This document shows, piece after piece, positions 33,447 to 42,517 of a DNA stretch of 64,000 bases. The stretch comes from Rhodothalassiaceae bacterium. GTDB taxonomy: Bacteria > Pseudomonadota > Alphaproteobacteria > Sphingomonadales > Rhodothalassiaceae. A program made the position numbers and the translations under genes. The stretch is from NCBI GenBank assembly GCA_026004935.1, contig BPKC01000001.1, positions 496,001 to 560,000 of the forward strand, in the 5' to 3' direction. Below the pieces are notes generated by a model. The model was not told the DNA's origin, did no database searches, and saw only the letters and a list, made by a program, of their open reading frames with translations. Position 1 is the stretch's first letter; each line of letters starts with the position of its first letter.

Positions 33447-34817
33447 TCAACCGTCCAGCGCTGCCGCGACCTCGCCGGCCGCGCGTTCGGCCGCCTCCAG
33501 CGCGCCCTCGAAATAGCCGTACCAGGCCGTCGCCGTCTCGGTGCCGGCGAAATGGAGCGGCCCGAGCGGCGCGCGCAGCTCGGCGCCGAGCGCCGTCCAG
33601 GCGCCCGGCGTCATCAGCGCCGCATAGCAGCCCCGGGTCCATTCCTCGGCGCCCCAGTCGCGGTCGGCGTAATCGATCGCATTGCGCGCCTCGGGCCCGA
33701 AGAAGGCGGCGAAGGACTCCAGCACCGCCGCGCGCCGCGCCTCGGGGGCCGCCGCCGCCCAGCGGTCCGCCTCCGGCCCGGCGATGAAGCCCATGAGCAG
33801 CCCGGCCGCCCCGCCTTCTTCGGTGTTGTCGAAGGTCACATGCACCGGCCCCGGCCCGCCGACCGCCTCGCCCGAGAGCCTCTCGGCCCGCCAGAAGGGC
33901 GTGCGGTACTGGGCGACGCATTTGATCGCGCGGCCCGCCGGCATGCGCTGCCACAGCCGGTCGCGGCGCGCGGGTGCCGGCGGGTCGAAGCGGATGCGCC
34001 GCAACTGGTTCGGCGGCAGCGCCAGAACCGCCCGGCGCGCCCGCCACGTCTCCCGCGTGGTCACCACCCGCACGCCCGCTCCCTCGCGGGCGACGGCGAC
34101 CACCGGCCGCGCGAGGGCGATCTCGACGCCCTGTTCGCGGCAGCGGGCGGCATAGGCCTCGGCGAGCCCGCCGACGCCGCCGCGCACGCGGTCCTGCTGG
34201 GCGCCGCCCTCGACCTCCAGCAGGCCGCGGAACCCGCCGGCGGCGCGCGCATAGAAGAGCGCATGCAGCAGCGACAGCTCCTCGGGGGCCGCGGCAAAGA
34301 CCGCGCCGATGCCGATGGCGAACAGCCGCCGGGCGGCGGTCGTCCTCAGATTCCTGCGCATCCACGCATCCAGCGTCATCCGGTCCCAGGCGGCCGCGCG
34401 CGGATGCGCCCAGGGCCGGGCCGGGTCGACGGTGGCGGCCATGCGCTCGAAGCGGCGCAGCGCCACCTCGAGCTCGAGGAGAGCGAGCGGCGAGGCCGGC
34501 GGGATGAGGCCGCGGTAACGCCGCCGCCGGCGCCCCAGCATGAGGATCCTGTCGCCCTCGTGATAGAGCGGCCAGGTGCGCAATCCGAGATCGGCGATGA
34601 GCCGGTACATCCGCTCCTGCCCGGGACCGACCCACTGGCCGCCGATGTCGACCGCATCGCCATTCGCGAAGCGGTGCAGCTCGGCCCGCCCGCCGACGCG
34701 CCCGCGCGCCTCGATCAATGCGACCTTGAGCCCGCGCGCGGCGAGCAGCGAGGCGGCGTGCAGCCCCGACAGCCCCGCGCCGATCACCGCGACATCGCGG
34801 ATCGCCTTCTGCGTCAT
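33447..34817 (-). CDS. FAD-dependent amine oxidase-like protein
   Basis: A 456-residue flavoprotein of the monoamine oxidase/phytoene desaturase superfamily. The N-terminal dinucleotide-binding motif VIGAGLSGLHAASLLAARG is followed by EARGRVGGRA, the family's GG doublet. The sequence then has DIGGQWVGPGQ (isoalloxazine region), ALPPNQLRRI and, at the C-terminus, LHFAGTETATAWYGYFEGALEAAERAA for FAD binding. It oxidises an unknown amine or related substrate. ATG 34817, with GGAAG upstream, starts 18 bases after the permease stop, so it may belong to the same operon as the TetR-HlyD-ABC genes. A longer frame from 34838 would overlap the permease. Confidence 0.88.
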   Translation of the reverse strand: MTQKAIRDVAVIGAGLSGLHAASLLAARGLKVALIEARGRVGGRAELHRFANGDAVDIGGQWVGPGQERMYRLIADLGLRTWPLYHEGDRILMLGRRRRRYRGLIPPASPLALLELEVALRRFERMAATVDPARPWAHPRAAAWDRMTLDAWMRRNLRTTAARRLFAIGIGAVFAAAPEELSLLHALFYARAAGGFRGLLEVEGGAQQDRVRGGVGGLAEAYAARCREQGVEIALARPVVAVAREGAGVRVVTTRETWRARRAVLALPPNQLRRIRFDPPAPARRDRLWQRMPAGRAIKCVAQYRTPFWRAERLSGEAVGGPGPVHVTFDNTEEGGAAGLLMGFIAGPEADRWAAAAPEARRAAVLESFAAFFGPEARNAIDYADRDWGAEEWTRGCYAALMTPGAWTALGAELRAPLGPLHFAGTETATAWYGYFEGALEAAERAAGEVAAALDG

Positions 34818-34834
34818 GCTTCCGGTTCCCTCCC

Positions 34835-35983
34835 TCAATCCAGCGTGCGGCGGAAGCGGGCGAGCGCGAGCAGCGCCGCCGCCACCAGGAAGAGCGCGAT
34901 CGCGCCGATCTCGGGCGCGATGTCGGCCAGCCCGCCGCCCTTGAGCAGGACCGAGCGCACGATGCGCACGAAATGGGTGAGCGGGAAGACCTCGCCCAGC
35001 GTCTGCGCCCAGCGCGGCATGCCGTGGAAGGGAAACATGAAGCCCGACAGCAGCAGCGACGGCAGGAAGAAGAAGAAGGACATCTGCACCGCCTGCACCT
35101 GGTTGCGGGCGAGCGTGGAGAAGCTGTAGCCGACGAGCAGATTGGCGAGCATGAAGACGGCGAGGGCCGCCACAAGCGCAAGCGGCGAGCCGGTGACGAT
35201 CACCCCGAACAGCTCGCGCGCCGCCACCAGGATCGCCACCGTCTGCACGGCGCCGACGAGGATGTAGGGCAGCGTCTTTCCCACCATGATCTCGAAGGGG
35301 GTGAGCGGGGTCGCGAGCAGCGCCTCCATCGTCCCGCGTTCGCGCTCGCGTGTCACGGCGAGCGCCGTGATGATCACCATCGTCATGGTGAGCACCACGC
35401 CGATCAGCGCCGGCACGATGTTGAGCTCGGTCAGCGCCTCGGGATTGTAGCGCCGGTGGACGACGACATCGACGGCCGGCGCCGGCCGCGCGGCGGCGAG
35501 GGCCCGGCCCTGTTCGCTGCGCAGGCCCGTCGCCGCGCGCCGGGCGAGCTCGGGCAGGGCCGCGATCGCCCCGCTCACCGCGACCGGGTCCGTCGCATCC
35601 GCCTCCACCAGGATCTGCGCGCGCCCGTCGTGGACCAGCCGGCGCTCGAAGTCCGCCGGGATCGTGACCGCGAAGACGATCTCGCCGCGCCGGAACGCCC
35701 GCTCGATCTCGTGCGCATCGCCGATGCGGCGGGTGATGCGGAAGTAGCGGGTGTTCTCGAGCGCGGAGACGATGGCGCGCACATGCGGGCCCGACTGCGG
35801 CGCGAAGAGAGCGGTGGGCAGATGCCGCGGGTCGGTGTTGATGGCGTAGCCGAAGAGGATGAGCTGCAGCACCGGGATGCCGACCATCATGCCGAGCGTC
35901 AGCCGGTCGCGCAGCATGTGGGTGAACTCCTTCGCCAGCATGGCGAAGAGGCGGTGGAGACGCCGGTCGCGCGCCGCGCTCAT
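34835..35983 (-). CDS. ABC-2 type permease (YbhS/YbhR-like)
   Basis: A 382-residue permease. An N-terminal helix (RLTLGMMVGIPVLQLILFGYAI) is followed by a large periplasmic domain (residues about 50-180). Five or more helices come next, with the conserved TRERERGTMEALLATPLTPFEIMVGKTLPY segment and FFFFLPSLLLSGFMFPFHGMPRWAQ. This matches the YbhS/YbhR/YhhJ exporters. Its start overlaps the ATPase stop at ATGA. With the HlyD-like protein it would form a drug or lipid exporter reaching across the periplasm. Only one permease gene is present, so a homodimer is likely, whereas Escherichia coli has two. Confidence 0.9.
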   Translation of the reverse strand: MSAARDRRLHRLFAMLAKEFTHMLRDRLTLGMMVGIPVLQLILFGYAINTDPRHLPTALFAPQSGPHVRAIVSALENTRYFRITRRIGDAHEIERAFRRGEIVFAVTIPADFERRLVHDGRAQILVEADATDPVAVSGAIAALPELARRAATGLRSEQGRALAAARPAPAVDVVVHRRYNPEALTELNIVPALIGVVLTMTMVIITALAVTRERERGTMEALLATPLTPFEIMVGKTLPYILVGAVQTVAILVAARELFGVIVTGSPLALVAALAVFMLANLLVGYSFSTLARNQVQAVQMSFFFFLPSLLLSGFMFPFHGMPRWAQTLGEVFPLTHFVRIVRSVLLKGGGLADIAPEIGAIALFLVAAALLALARFRRTLD

Positions 35984-36927
35984 GCCGCCCGCTCCCCGCT
36001 CAGCGGCCCCGCCCGCCGCACCAGGGCGATGAAGAGGTCCTCGAGGGTTGCCGGCTCCTCGGCGATCTCGACGGCGAGATCGCCGAGATGGGTGGCCACG
36101 GCCTTCTCCAGCGCGGCCCGGTCCTCGCCCGCCAGATGCAGCGCGCCGCCGAAGACGCCCGCCGCGATCACGCCCGGCGCGCGCTCGATGCGCGCAAGGC
36201 GCTGGGCAAGCCCGGGTCCCGTGACCTTGAGGGCGATGAGGCCGCTTTCGGCCAGCAGCGCTTCGGCCCGTCCGCGGGCGAGGATCCGCCCGGCGAAGAT
36301 GTAGGCGATGTCGTGGCACCGCTCGGCCTCGTCCATGTAGTGGGTGGAGACCAGAACGGTCACGCCCTCTTCCGCCGCCAGGCGGTGGATTTCGTCCCAG
36401 AAGCGCCGGCGCGCCTCGGGGTCGACGCCGGCCGTCGGCTCATCCAGCAGCAGCAGGGCGGGGCGGTGGATGACGGCGGCGGCGAGCGCGAGGCGCTGCT
36501 TCCAGCCGCCGGACAGCGCGCCGGCCGGCGTGTCGGCATAGGCCGCAAGGCGCTGGCGGGCGATGCACGCGTCCACCGCCTTGCGCGGCCGGGCGAGGCC
36601 GTGCACCCGGGCGGCGAACAGCAGGTTCTCGCGCACCGTCAGATCCTCGTAGAGGCCGAAGCGCTGGGGCATGTAGCCCACATGCTCCTTGATCCGGCGG
36701 CTTTGCGTCAGGATGTCGAAGCCGAGGCAGCGGCCGCGCCCGGCATCGGGCCTGAGCAGCCCGGTCAGCAGTCTGAGCGTCGTCGTCTTGCCCGCGCCAT
36801 TGGGCCCCAGAAAGCCGGTCACCGAGCCGCGGGCGACCGTGATCGAGACGTGATCGACCGCCGTGCGCGCCCCGAAGCGCTTGACAAGGCCCTCCACCGC
36901 GATCGCGGCCTCGCGCGCATCGGTCAT
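35980..36927 (-). CDS. ABC transporter ATPase (YbhF-like)
   Basis: A 315-residue ATPase with complete motifs: Walker A GPNGAGKTTT, Q-loop GYMPQRFGLYEDLT, signature LSGGWKQRLALA, Walker B LLLLDEPTAGVDPE and the H-loop in VLVSTHYMDEAERC. The C-terminal 90 residues form the extra domain of multidrug-type ATPases. It is a single nucleotide-binding unit, about half the length of the tandem E. coli YbhF. It overlaps both the HlyD-like gene upstream and the permease gene downstream by four bases, so translation of the three is coupled. Confidence 0.93.
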   Translation of the reverse strand: MTDAREAAIAVEGLVKRFGARTAVDHVSITVARGSVTGFLGPNGAGKTTTLRLLTGLLRPDAGRGRCLGFDILTQSRRIKEHVGYMPQRFGLYEDLTVRENLLFAARVHGLARPRKAVDACIARQRLAAYADTPAGALSGGWKQRLALAAAVIHRPALLLLDEPTAGVDPEARRRFWDEIHRLAAEEGVTVLVSTHYMDEAERCHDIAYIFAGRILARGRAEALLAESGLIALKVTGPGLAQRLARIERAPGVIAAGVFGGALHLAGEDRAALEKAVATHLGDLAVEIAEEPATLEDLFIALVRRAGPLSGERAA

Positions 36928-37901
36928 GGCCGCGTCACCTCGATGGGCAGGCCGACCGGCAGCCGCGCCTGCGGGGCGGGCGGCCGCGCCTCGACCCGGA
37001 AGACGAAGCGCTGGCGGGTGTGGCGCGTGTAGATCACGGGCGGGGTGAACTCCGCCTCGCGGGCGATGAAGCTGATGCGCATCGCGACCGGCGCCCCGCA
37101 GCCGTCGCAGTGGACGAGCACCTGATCGCCGGGCTTCAGCGCCGCCACCTCCTGCTCGCCCACCCAGAAGCGGGCGAAGCGGTTCGCATCGGGCAGCAGC
37201 CGCACGACCACGGCATTGGCCGGCACCCAGTCGCCGGGCAGGAAGAAGCTGTCTTCGACGAGCGCATCCTCCGGGGCTGCGGGCGCAAGATCGGCGAGGC
37301 GCTCCTCGATCTCGCGCAGCTCGGCCTCCCGTGCCGCCACCAGCGCCTCGGCGGCGGCGATCCGGTCCGCGCGCGCCGGCAGCTCCGCCACCCGGATCTC
37401 GGCTTCGCGCGCGGCGACCGCCGCCTCGGCCGCGGCCGCCGCCGCCTCGGCGGCATCCAGCTCGGCCCGGGGCAGCGCACCCGAGGCGACGAGGGGGCGC
37501 ACCCGGTCCAGCCGGGTCTTCGCGTCCTCGAGGCGGGCGCGCGCCTCGGCGAGGCGCGCCCGGCGCACGATCAGCTCCTCGGGCCGCTCGCCCTTCTTCA
37601 GATCGGCGAGCTCGGCGCGGGCCTGCGTCAGCGCCGCGCGCCGGGCGGCGAGCACGGCCTCAAGCCGGGCGCCGTCGATCGCAAACAGCGGCGCCCCCGC
37701 GCGCACCCGCTCGCCCCGCCGGACGGCGAGGCGGGAGAGAAAGCCGGCTTCGGCCGCGGCGACATCGACGGGCTCGCCCTCGATGTAGCCGTACCAGCGC
37801 GCGCCGGCCTCGCCTTCCGCGCCCGCCCGCCAGGCGAGATAGCCGCCGCCGGCGACCAGCACGGCGAGAGCGATGATCAGAACGACCGGACGCCGGTTCA
37901 T
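36924..37901 (-). CDS. HlyD-family periplasmic adaptor (YbhG-like)
   Basis: A 325-residue membrane fusion protein. An N-terminal anchor helix (VVLIIALAVLVAGGGYLAW) leads into a half-motif (GYIEGEPVDVAAAEAGFLSRLAVRRGERVRAGAPLFAID). A long antiparallel coiled coil follows (AALTQARAELADLKKGER to AREAELREIEERLADL, about residues 90-215). The second lipoyl half and beta-barrel come next (LPGDWVPANAVVVRLLPD...VEFTPPVIYTRHTRQRFVFRVEAR-like region). It would link the ABC exporter to an outer-membrane channel, not encoded here. It overlaps the TetR and ATPase genes by four bases each. Confidence 0.92.
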   Translation of the reverse strand: MNRRPVVLIIALAVLVAGGGYLAWRAGAEGEAGARWYGYIEGEPVDVAAAEAGFLSRLAVRRGERVRAGAPLFAIDGARLEAVLAARRAALTQARAELADLKKGERPEELIVRRARLAEARARLEDAKTRLDRVRPLVASGALPRAELDAAEAAAAAAEAAVAAREAEIRVAELPARADRIAAAEALVAAREAELREIEERLADLAPAAPEDALVEDSFFLPGDWVPANAVVVRLLPDANRFARFWVGEQEVAALKPGDQVLVHCDGCGAPVAMRISFIAREAEFTPPVIYTRHTRQRFVFRVEARPPAPQARLPVGLPIEVTRP

Positions 37902-38566
37902 GAGGCTTCTCCTCCCGCAAGGCCGGCATCGAGCAGGGATTGAAGAGCGGCGAGAAGCCGCCGGCAAGAGGGCGCGGTGCGCCCGACCGGTGCGAAGACC
38001 ACCTGCCAGATGCCGTGCATCAGCACCGGCGCGACGATGATTCGGGCGGTGGCGGCGGGATCCGCGATCCGCCACTCCCCGCGCGCCGCGCCGCGGGCGA
38101 GGATCGCCTCCACCGTGTCCAGCCCGCGGCGGATCACGCGGTCGTGATAGAGCTGCGCAAGCTGGGGAAAGCGCGGCGATTCGGCGATGAGAAGGCGCAG
38201 GATCCGCGGCAGGCGCCCCTCCGCCATGCGTGCCAGCATGCCCTCCAGAAGACCGAGCAGGAGATCGCGCGAGCCGTGCCGTTCGGTCACGGCGCCGAGC
38301 CGCAGGCGCGCGAAATGCGGCGCCACCATCCGCTCGACGACGCCGACGAACAGCGCCGCCTTTGAGGGAAAGTAGAGATAGACCGTGCCCTTGGCCACGC
38401 CGGCCGCGCGCGCGATCGCCTCCACCCGCGCCCCCGCGAACCCGCGGGCGAGAAAGGCCTCCTCGGCGGCGTCCAGAATCGCCATGCGCCGCGCCCCCGC
38501 GCCATCGGGATCCGCGGATGCCGGCACCGCCGCGGCATTGGCCGCCGCACCGTCCTCGCGCGTCAT
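37898..38566 (-). CDS. TetR-family regulator (CecR/YbiH-like)
   Basis: A 222-residue repressor, first gene of the exporter operon. The N-terminal helix-turn-helix domain is clear (ILDAAEEAFLARGFAGARVEAIARAAGVAKGTVYLYFPSK). The C-terminal ligand domain begins at about residue 90 (LLGLLEGMLARMAEGRLPRILRLLIAESPRFPQLA), close to the TetR_C33/CecR type. ATG 38566 has AAGGAGGGG ideally placed, so the longer frame to 38659 is rejected. The perfect palindrome at 38639-38660 upstream is its probable operator, giving autoregulation of tetR-hlyD-ATPase-permease and perhaps the flavoprotein gene. Confidence 0.92.
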   Translation of the reverse strand: MTREDGAAANAAAVPASADPDGAGARRMAILDAAEEAFLARGFAGARVEAIARAAGVAKGTVYLYFPSKAALFVGVVERMVAPHFARLRLGAVTERHGSRDLLLGLLEGMLARMAEGRLPRILRLLIAESPRFPQLAQLYHDRVIRRGLDTVEAILARGAARGEWRIADPAATARIIVAPVLMHGIWQVVFAPVGRTAPSCRRLLAALQSLLDAGLAGGEAS

Positions 38567-38638
38567 CGCATCCCCTCCTTCCCGCCGGCTGCGGCCGCGG
38601 CCCGCGCCGCCCGGAAGCGCCTGGACCACTGCCAAAAG

Positions 38639-38660
38639 AATGACTGACCGGTCAGTCATT
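38639..38660. promoter_or_regulatory. Perfect 22-bp palindromic operator of the TetR operon
   Basis: AATGACTGACC is followed directly by its reverse complement GGTCAGTCATT. It lies 73 bases upstream of the TetR start. TGACTGACCGGTCAGTCA-type sites are typical TetR operators (for example tTGACCGGTCAg cores). The 150 bases beyond it (38661-38815) hold short direct repeats of GGGCGACGGATCGCGGGCGG type and no gene. Confidence 0.8.
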
Positions 38661-38815
38661 ATGCGACCGGAGATTGGCCGTCAAGCCCGGTGCCAGACCC
38701 TGCGCGGCGGATGCGACCGGAGGATTGCGGGCGAAGGGTCGCGGGCGGCGGATCCCGGGCGACGGATCGCGGGCGGAATGAGGACGGGTGGAAAGGCGGC
38801 CCGCGGCCGGCCGCC

Positions 38816-39583
38816 TCAGCCGGCGCGCGCGGGCGCGTCGGGGTCCGTCGGTGCGGGGGCTGCGGCGAGCAGCGGATCGTCGCGACCGAGAAGCAGCGCG
38901 GTGAGCGCGGCCCGCAGCTCGTCCAGCCCCTCGCCCCTGGCGGCGCTGGTGACGTGCAGGACGGGGTGGCAGGCGGGCCGGCCGGCCAGCTGGGCGGCGA
39001 GCCGTTCCTCCAGCTGGCGGCGGCGGCCGGCGCCGAGCTTGTCGGCCTTGGTGCAGACGATCTGGTAGGGCACGGCGGCCTCGTCCAGGATGCCGAGCAC
39101 CGCAAGGTCGTTGGGCTTGAGGCCGTGGCGGGCGTCGACGAGCACCAGCACCCGCGCAAGCTGGGGCCGGCCTTTGAGATAGGCGGTGATCAGCGCGTTC
39201 CAGGCCTTGACCAGCTTCTTCGGCGCCCTGGCGTAGCCGTAGCCCGGCATGTCGACGAGCATGATTTCGGGCGCAAGCCGCGCGCCGAGTGGATCCGCGG
39301 CGAGAGCCCGGGGCCGGACGAGCCGGTAGAAGTGCAGCTCGCGCGTGCGGCCGGGCGTGTTGGATGTGCGCGCAAGCCCCCTGCGCGCGAGCAGCGCGTT
39401 GATCAGCGACGACTTGCCGACGTTGGAGCGCCCGGCGAAGGCGATCTCGGGGGCCGCGCTCTCCGGCACGTCGGCAAGCTCGACCGCCGCGCGCAGGAAG
39501 GCGCATTCGCCGGCGAACAGCCGGCGGCCCAGCGCGGCAAGATCGCCTGCTGCGTTCCCCTCAGGTGCGGCCGGCCCTTCCAT
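38816..39583 (-). CDS. yihA: Ribosome-biogenesis GTPase YihA/YsxC (EngB)
   Basis: A 255-residue GTPase of the EngB family, needed for large-subunit ribosome assembly. G motifs are visible: G1 GRSNVGKSSL, switch region NTPGRTRELHFY, G3 DMPGYGYARAPKK and G4 CTKADKLG. G5 lies near VTSAARGEG. An unusually Pro/Ala-rich extension forms the C-terminus. Its start lies 23 bases inside the 3' end of yidC, giving tight coupling within the rpmH-rnpA-yidD-yidC-yihA cluster, a very conserved order in alphaproteobacteria. Confidence 0.95.
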   Translation of the reverse strand: MEGPAAPEGNAAGDLAALGRRLFAGECAFLRAAVELADVPESAAPEIAFAGRSNVGKSSLINALLARRGLARTSNTPGRTRELHFYRLVRPRALAADPLGARLAPEIMLVDMPGYGYARAPKKLVKAWNALITAYLKGRPQLARVLVLVDARHGLKPNDLAVLGILDEAAVPYQIVCTKADKLGAGRRRQLEERLAAQLAGRPACHPVLHVTSAARGEGLDELRAALTALLLGRDDPLLAAAPAPTDPDAPARAG

Positions 39584-41291
39584 GGCGCTCCAGATCCTGG
39601 CGCATGATCACCCACTGCTGCAGCGCCGACAGAATCGTGTTCCACGTCCAGTACATCACCAGCCCCGCCGGGAACGGCGCCATGATGAACATGAAGACGA
39701 AGGGCATCGCCATCATGATCTTCTGCTGCATCGGCTCGGCCGCCGGCGGGTTGAGGCGCTGCTGCAGATACATCGTGAGCGCCATCAGCATCGGCCACAG
39801 CCCGATGGCGAGGAAGCCCGGCGGATCCCATGGGATGAGGCCGAAGAGATTGACGATCGTGAAGTGGTCCGGCGCGGACAGATCCTTGACCCAGAACAGC
39901 CCCGGCTGGTGGCGCATCTCGATGGTCACGAACAGCACCTTGTAGAGGGCGAAGAAGACCGGGATCTGCACCAGCACCGGCAGGCAGCCCGCCGCCGGGT
40001 TCACCTTCTCCTTGCGGTACAGCTCCATCATCTCGCGCTGGAGCCGCTCGCGGTCGTCCCTGTAGCGCTCCTGGAGCGCCTTCATCTTCGGCTGGACGGC
40101 CTTCATCCGCGCCATCGCGTGGTAGGACTTGTTGGCGAGCGGGAAGAACAGGAGCTTCACGATCACGGTCAGCAGCAGGATCGCGATCGCAAACGACCCG
40201 GTCTGTCTGTAGAGCCAGTCCAGCGTGTAGAAGATCGGCTTCGTCAGAAAGATGAACCAGCCCCAGTCGATGGCGCGGTCGAAGAGCTTGATGCCGTAGC
40301 GCTCGCCGTAGCCCTCGATCAGATGCACCTCCTTGGCACCCGCGAACAGACGGGTGGTGACGGTCTTGCTGCCGCCCGCGGGCACCACCGTGCGCTCGGT
40401 CAGGAAATCGGTCTGGTAGACGGGCCGCTCATCCCCGCCGCGGGAGAGGAAGCGGCCGATCACGGGGATCTGCTGGTCGGGGATGAGGGCGACCAGCCAG
40501 TACTTGTCCGTGATGCCGAGCCAGCCGGAGACCGTGCGTTCGCGAAAGTCCCCGTCCTTCCTCAGATCCTTGTAGCTCTTCTCCACGAGCTTGTCGTTGA
40601 AGACGCCCAGGGGGCCTTCGTGGAGGATGTAGTAGCCGGCGACCTTCGGGGTTCCGTGGCGCTGGACGAGGCCGTAGTTCGCGAGCAGCACGGGGGTGTC
40701 CAGCGGATTGCGGACCTCGTCGGTGATCGTGAACATGTAGGCGTCGTCGACGGCGATGCGCCGGATGAAGGTGATGCCCTGCGGGTTCGTCCACGTCAGG
40801 GTGAGCGGCCTGTCGGGCGTGAGCACCTCGCCATCCGCCTCCCACAGCGTCTCCGGCCCGGGGGTGTCGATCGCGGCCCCGCCCGTTGCGACCCAGCCGA
40901 AGCCGGCGTAATAGGCCTTCGCGCTGCGGGCCGGATGGAGCAGGCGCACCGGCGGCGAATCCTTGGCGACCGTCTCGCGGTAGTCGGTGAGCACGAGATC
41001 GTCGATGAATCCGCCGATGAGCCGCACCGAGCCGGACAGCCGCGGCGTCTCGATCCTGACCCTCGGGCTTGCCGCCAGCGCTTCCTCCAGGCTCAGCGGC
41101 CGCTCGGCCGCCGCCGCGGGGCCTTCCACCTCGCCCGCCGGCTTCTGCGCGCCGGGAGAAACTTCCGTGCTCTGGGCCTGCTCGCGGACCGCCCCGGGGC
41201 GCGGCTTCGGCATGAAGAAATAGTCATAGGCGACGAGCACCAGCATCGTCAGCACGATGGCGATGGCGAGATTGCGCTGCTCCTCGGTCAT
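39561..41291 (-). CDS. yidC: Membrane protein insertase YidC
   Basis: A 576-residue YidC. It has an N-terminal helix ([20 protein letters not shown]), a large periplasmic P1 beta-sandwich domain (about 60-340), and the conserved insertase core of five helices from about residue 355. These include [24 protein letters not shown] with the functional arginine or lysine region, [23 protein letters not shown] and [20 protein letters not shown]. It inserts and folds inner-membrane proteins, with or without SecYEG. ATG 41291 overlaps the yidD stop by four bases; the frame continuing to 41684 upstream is spurious. Confidence 0.96.
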   Translation of the reverse strand: MTEEQRNLAIAIVLTMLVLVAYDYFFMPKPRPGAVREQAQSTEVSPGAQKPAGEVEGPAAAAERPLSLEEALAASPRVRIETPRLSGSVRLIGGFIDDLVLTDYRETVAKDSPPVRLLHPARSAKAYYAGFGWVATGGAAIDTPGPETLWEADGEVLTPDRPLTLTWTNPQGITFIRRIAVDDAYMFTITDEVRNPLDTPVLLANYGLVQRHGTPKVAGYYILHEGPLGVFNDKLVEKSYKDLRKDGDFRERTVSGWLGITDKYWLVALIPDQQIPVIGRFLSRGGDERPVYQTDFLTERTVVPAGGSKTVTTRLFAGAKEVHLIEGYGERYGIKLFDRAIDWGWFIFLTKPIFYTLDWLYRQTGSFAIAILLLTVIVKLLFFPLANKSYHAMARMKAVQPKMKALQERYRDDRERLQREMMELYRKEKVNPAAGCLPVLVQIPVFFALYKVLFVTIEMRHQPGLFWVKDLSAPDHFTIVNLFGLIPWDPPGFLAIGLWPMLMALTMYLQQRLNPPAAEPMQQKIMMAMPFVFMFIMAPFPAGLVMYWTWNTILSALQQWVIMRQDLERHGRAGRT

Positions 41292-41626
41292 CCGCGGTCG
41301 ACCTTCCGCCTGCTCGGGCCGTGTTCTGAACGGGGCCGCCCGGCGGCGCCGGCCGGGGGCTCGGGAACCGGGTCGAACCCGTAGCCGCCCCAGGGGTGAC
41401 AGCGCAAGAGCCGTCTTGCCGCGAGCCGGCCGCCGGCAAGCGGGCCGAAGCGGCGGATCGCCTCTGCCGCATAGGCGCTGCAGCTCGGCTGGTAGCGGCA
41501 GCTCATCGGCAGCCAGGGCGAGATCACCCGGCGCCAGAATGCGATGAGCGCGAGCAGGATGCAGGCCGGCAGCTTGTCCATGAGGCCCGCCATGCGCGCC
41601 CTCTGCATCCCTCTGTCTGCCGTCAT
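41288..41626 (-). CDS. yidD: Membrane protein insertion efficiency factor YidD
   Basis: A 112-residue YidD. An amphipathic helix ([18 protein letters not shown]) and the signature [25 protein letters not shown] are followed by [17 protein letters not shown], all with the three conserved cysteines. It is peripherally bound to the inner membrane and helps YidC-dependent insertion. It sits between rnpA and yidC with four-base overlaps on both sides. ATG 41581 (MDKLPAC) would give the family's usual short N-terminus, so the first 15 residues are uncertain. Confidence 0.93.
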   Translation of the reverse strand: MTADRGMQRARMAGLMDKLPACILLALIAFWRRVISPWLPMSCRYQPSCSAYAAEAIRRFGPLAGGRLAARRLLRCHPWGGYGFDPVPEPPAGAAGRPRSEHGPSRRKVDRG

Positions 41627-42039
41627 CGCCGCTGTCCCGCGTCCGCCGCCCCGCCCCGGGGCGGATCCTGGTGCACGGCTGCAAGCGCCGAACGCAGGTC
41701 GCGGAGAATGCGGTCGAAGGGGCGGTGGAGCGCGGCGCGCCGGCCGATGATCACATAGTCGGTGCCGGGACGTCCCGCCTCGGGCAGCACGGCCGCGGCC
41801 GCCGCCTTCAGCCGCCGCCGGATGCGGTTGCGCACGACGGCGCCGCCGGTGCGCCGGGTGACCGTGAAGCCCACGCCGATGGCCTCCGCCGGCACCTCCG
41901 CCCGCGGCGCGGCCTGCAGCACCAGACTCGGGCGCACCGCCCGCCGACCCGCCCTCTGGACGCGCACGAAGGCGGGCCGCCGCTTCAGCCGCACCAGCCG
42001 CCTGCGCTCGCGCCCGCCCGTTCCCGCGCTCGTGTTCAT
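41623..42039 (-). CDS. rnpA: Ribonuclease P protein component
   Basis: A 138-residue RnpA, the basic protein that helps the RNase P RNA process tRNA 5' ends. The family core is [25 protein letters not shown], including the RNR motif, preceded by [16 protein letters not shown] and followed by [26 protein letters not shown]. The C-terminus has a short poorly conserved tail. It overlaps yidD by four bases and lies 50 bases after rpmH. Confidence 0.95.
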   Translation of the reverse strand: MNTSAGTGGRERRRLVRLKRRPAFVRVQRAGRRAVRPSLVLQAAPRAEVPAEAIGVGFTVTRRTGGAVVRNRIRRRLKAAAAAVLPEAGRPGTDYVIIGRRAALHRPFDRILRDLRSALAAVHQDPPRGGAADAGQRR

Positions 42040-42089
42040 GCCGTCGCGCCCTTCGGGCGCGGTGCCGGAGCCGGAGTCCCGCCGCCCGC

Positions 42090-42224
42090 TCAGGCGCTCA
42101 GACGCTTCCGGCCCTTCGCCCGGCGCGCCTTGATGACCCGGCGCCCGGCCCTGGTCGCCATGCGCGCCCGGAAACCATGGCGCCGCTTGCGCACGAGCCG
42201 GCTCGGCTGGTAGGTCCGCTTCAT
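42090..42224 (-). CDS. rpmH: 50S ribosomal protein L34
   Basis: A 44-residue protein starting [18 protein letters not shown] and ending GRKRLSA, an unmistakable bacterial L34. It is first in the minus-strand order rpmH-rnpA-yidD-yidC-yihA. The 290 bases upstream (42225-42517) separate it from the divergent TVP38 gene and hold no gene; they should contain promoters for both directions. Confidence 0.97.
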   Translation of the reverse strand: MKRTYQPSRLVRKRRHGFRARMATRAGRRVIKARRAKGRKRLSA

Positions 42225-42517
42225 CTCGAACTGCTCCCTTGAAAAACGGGTCGCGCCCGCACGGCCGGGCGGCCGGAGCGGCGCCGATCAGGGGGCGCGC
42301 TTAGCGTCTTGCGCCTGCTCTGTCAATCGCGCGGACGGGCGGCCCCGCCGCCCTCACGCCCGATCACAATCGCGTGAATCGGCGCGCGAGCCCTTGCGCC
42401 GATGGCGGCCGGCCCCCCATCTCGGCCCCGCACGCGCCGGCAGAAATGCCGCGCGAGAACCGCACCGCGGCCACAACCCTTTACAGGCGCGTGGCCGGCG
42501 GTGGTAAGAGGTGGAGA

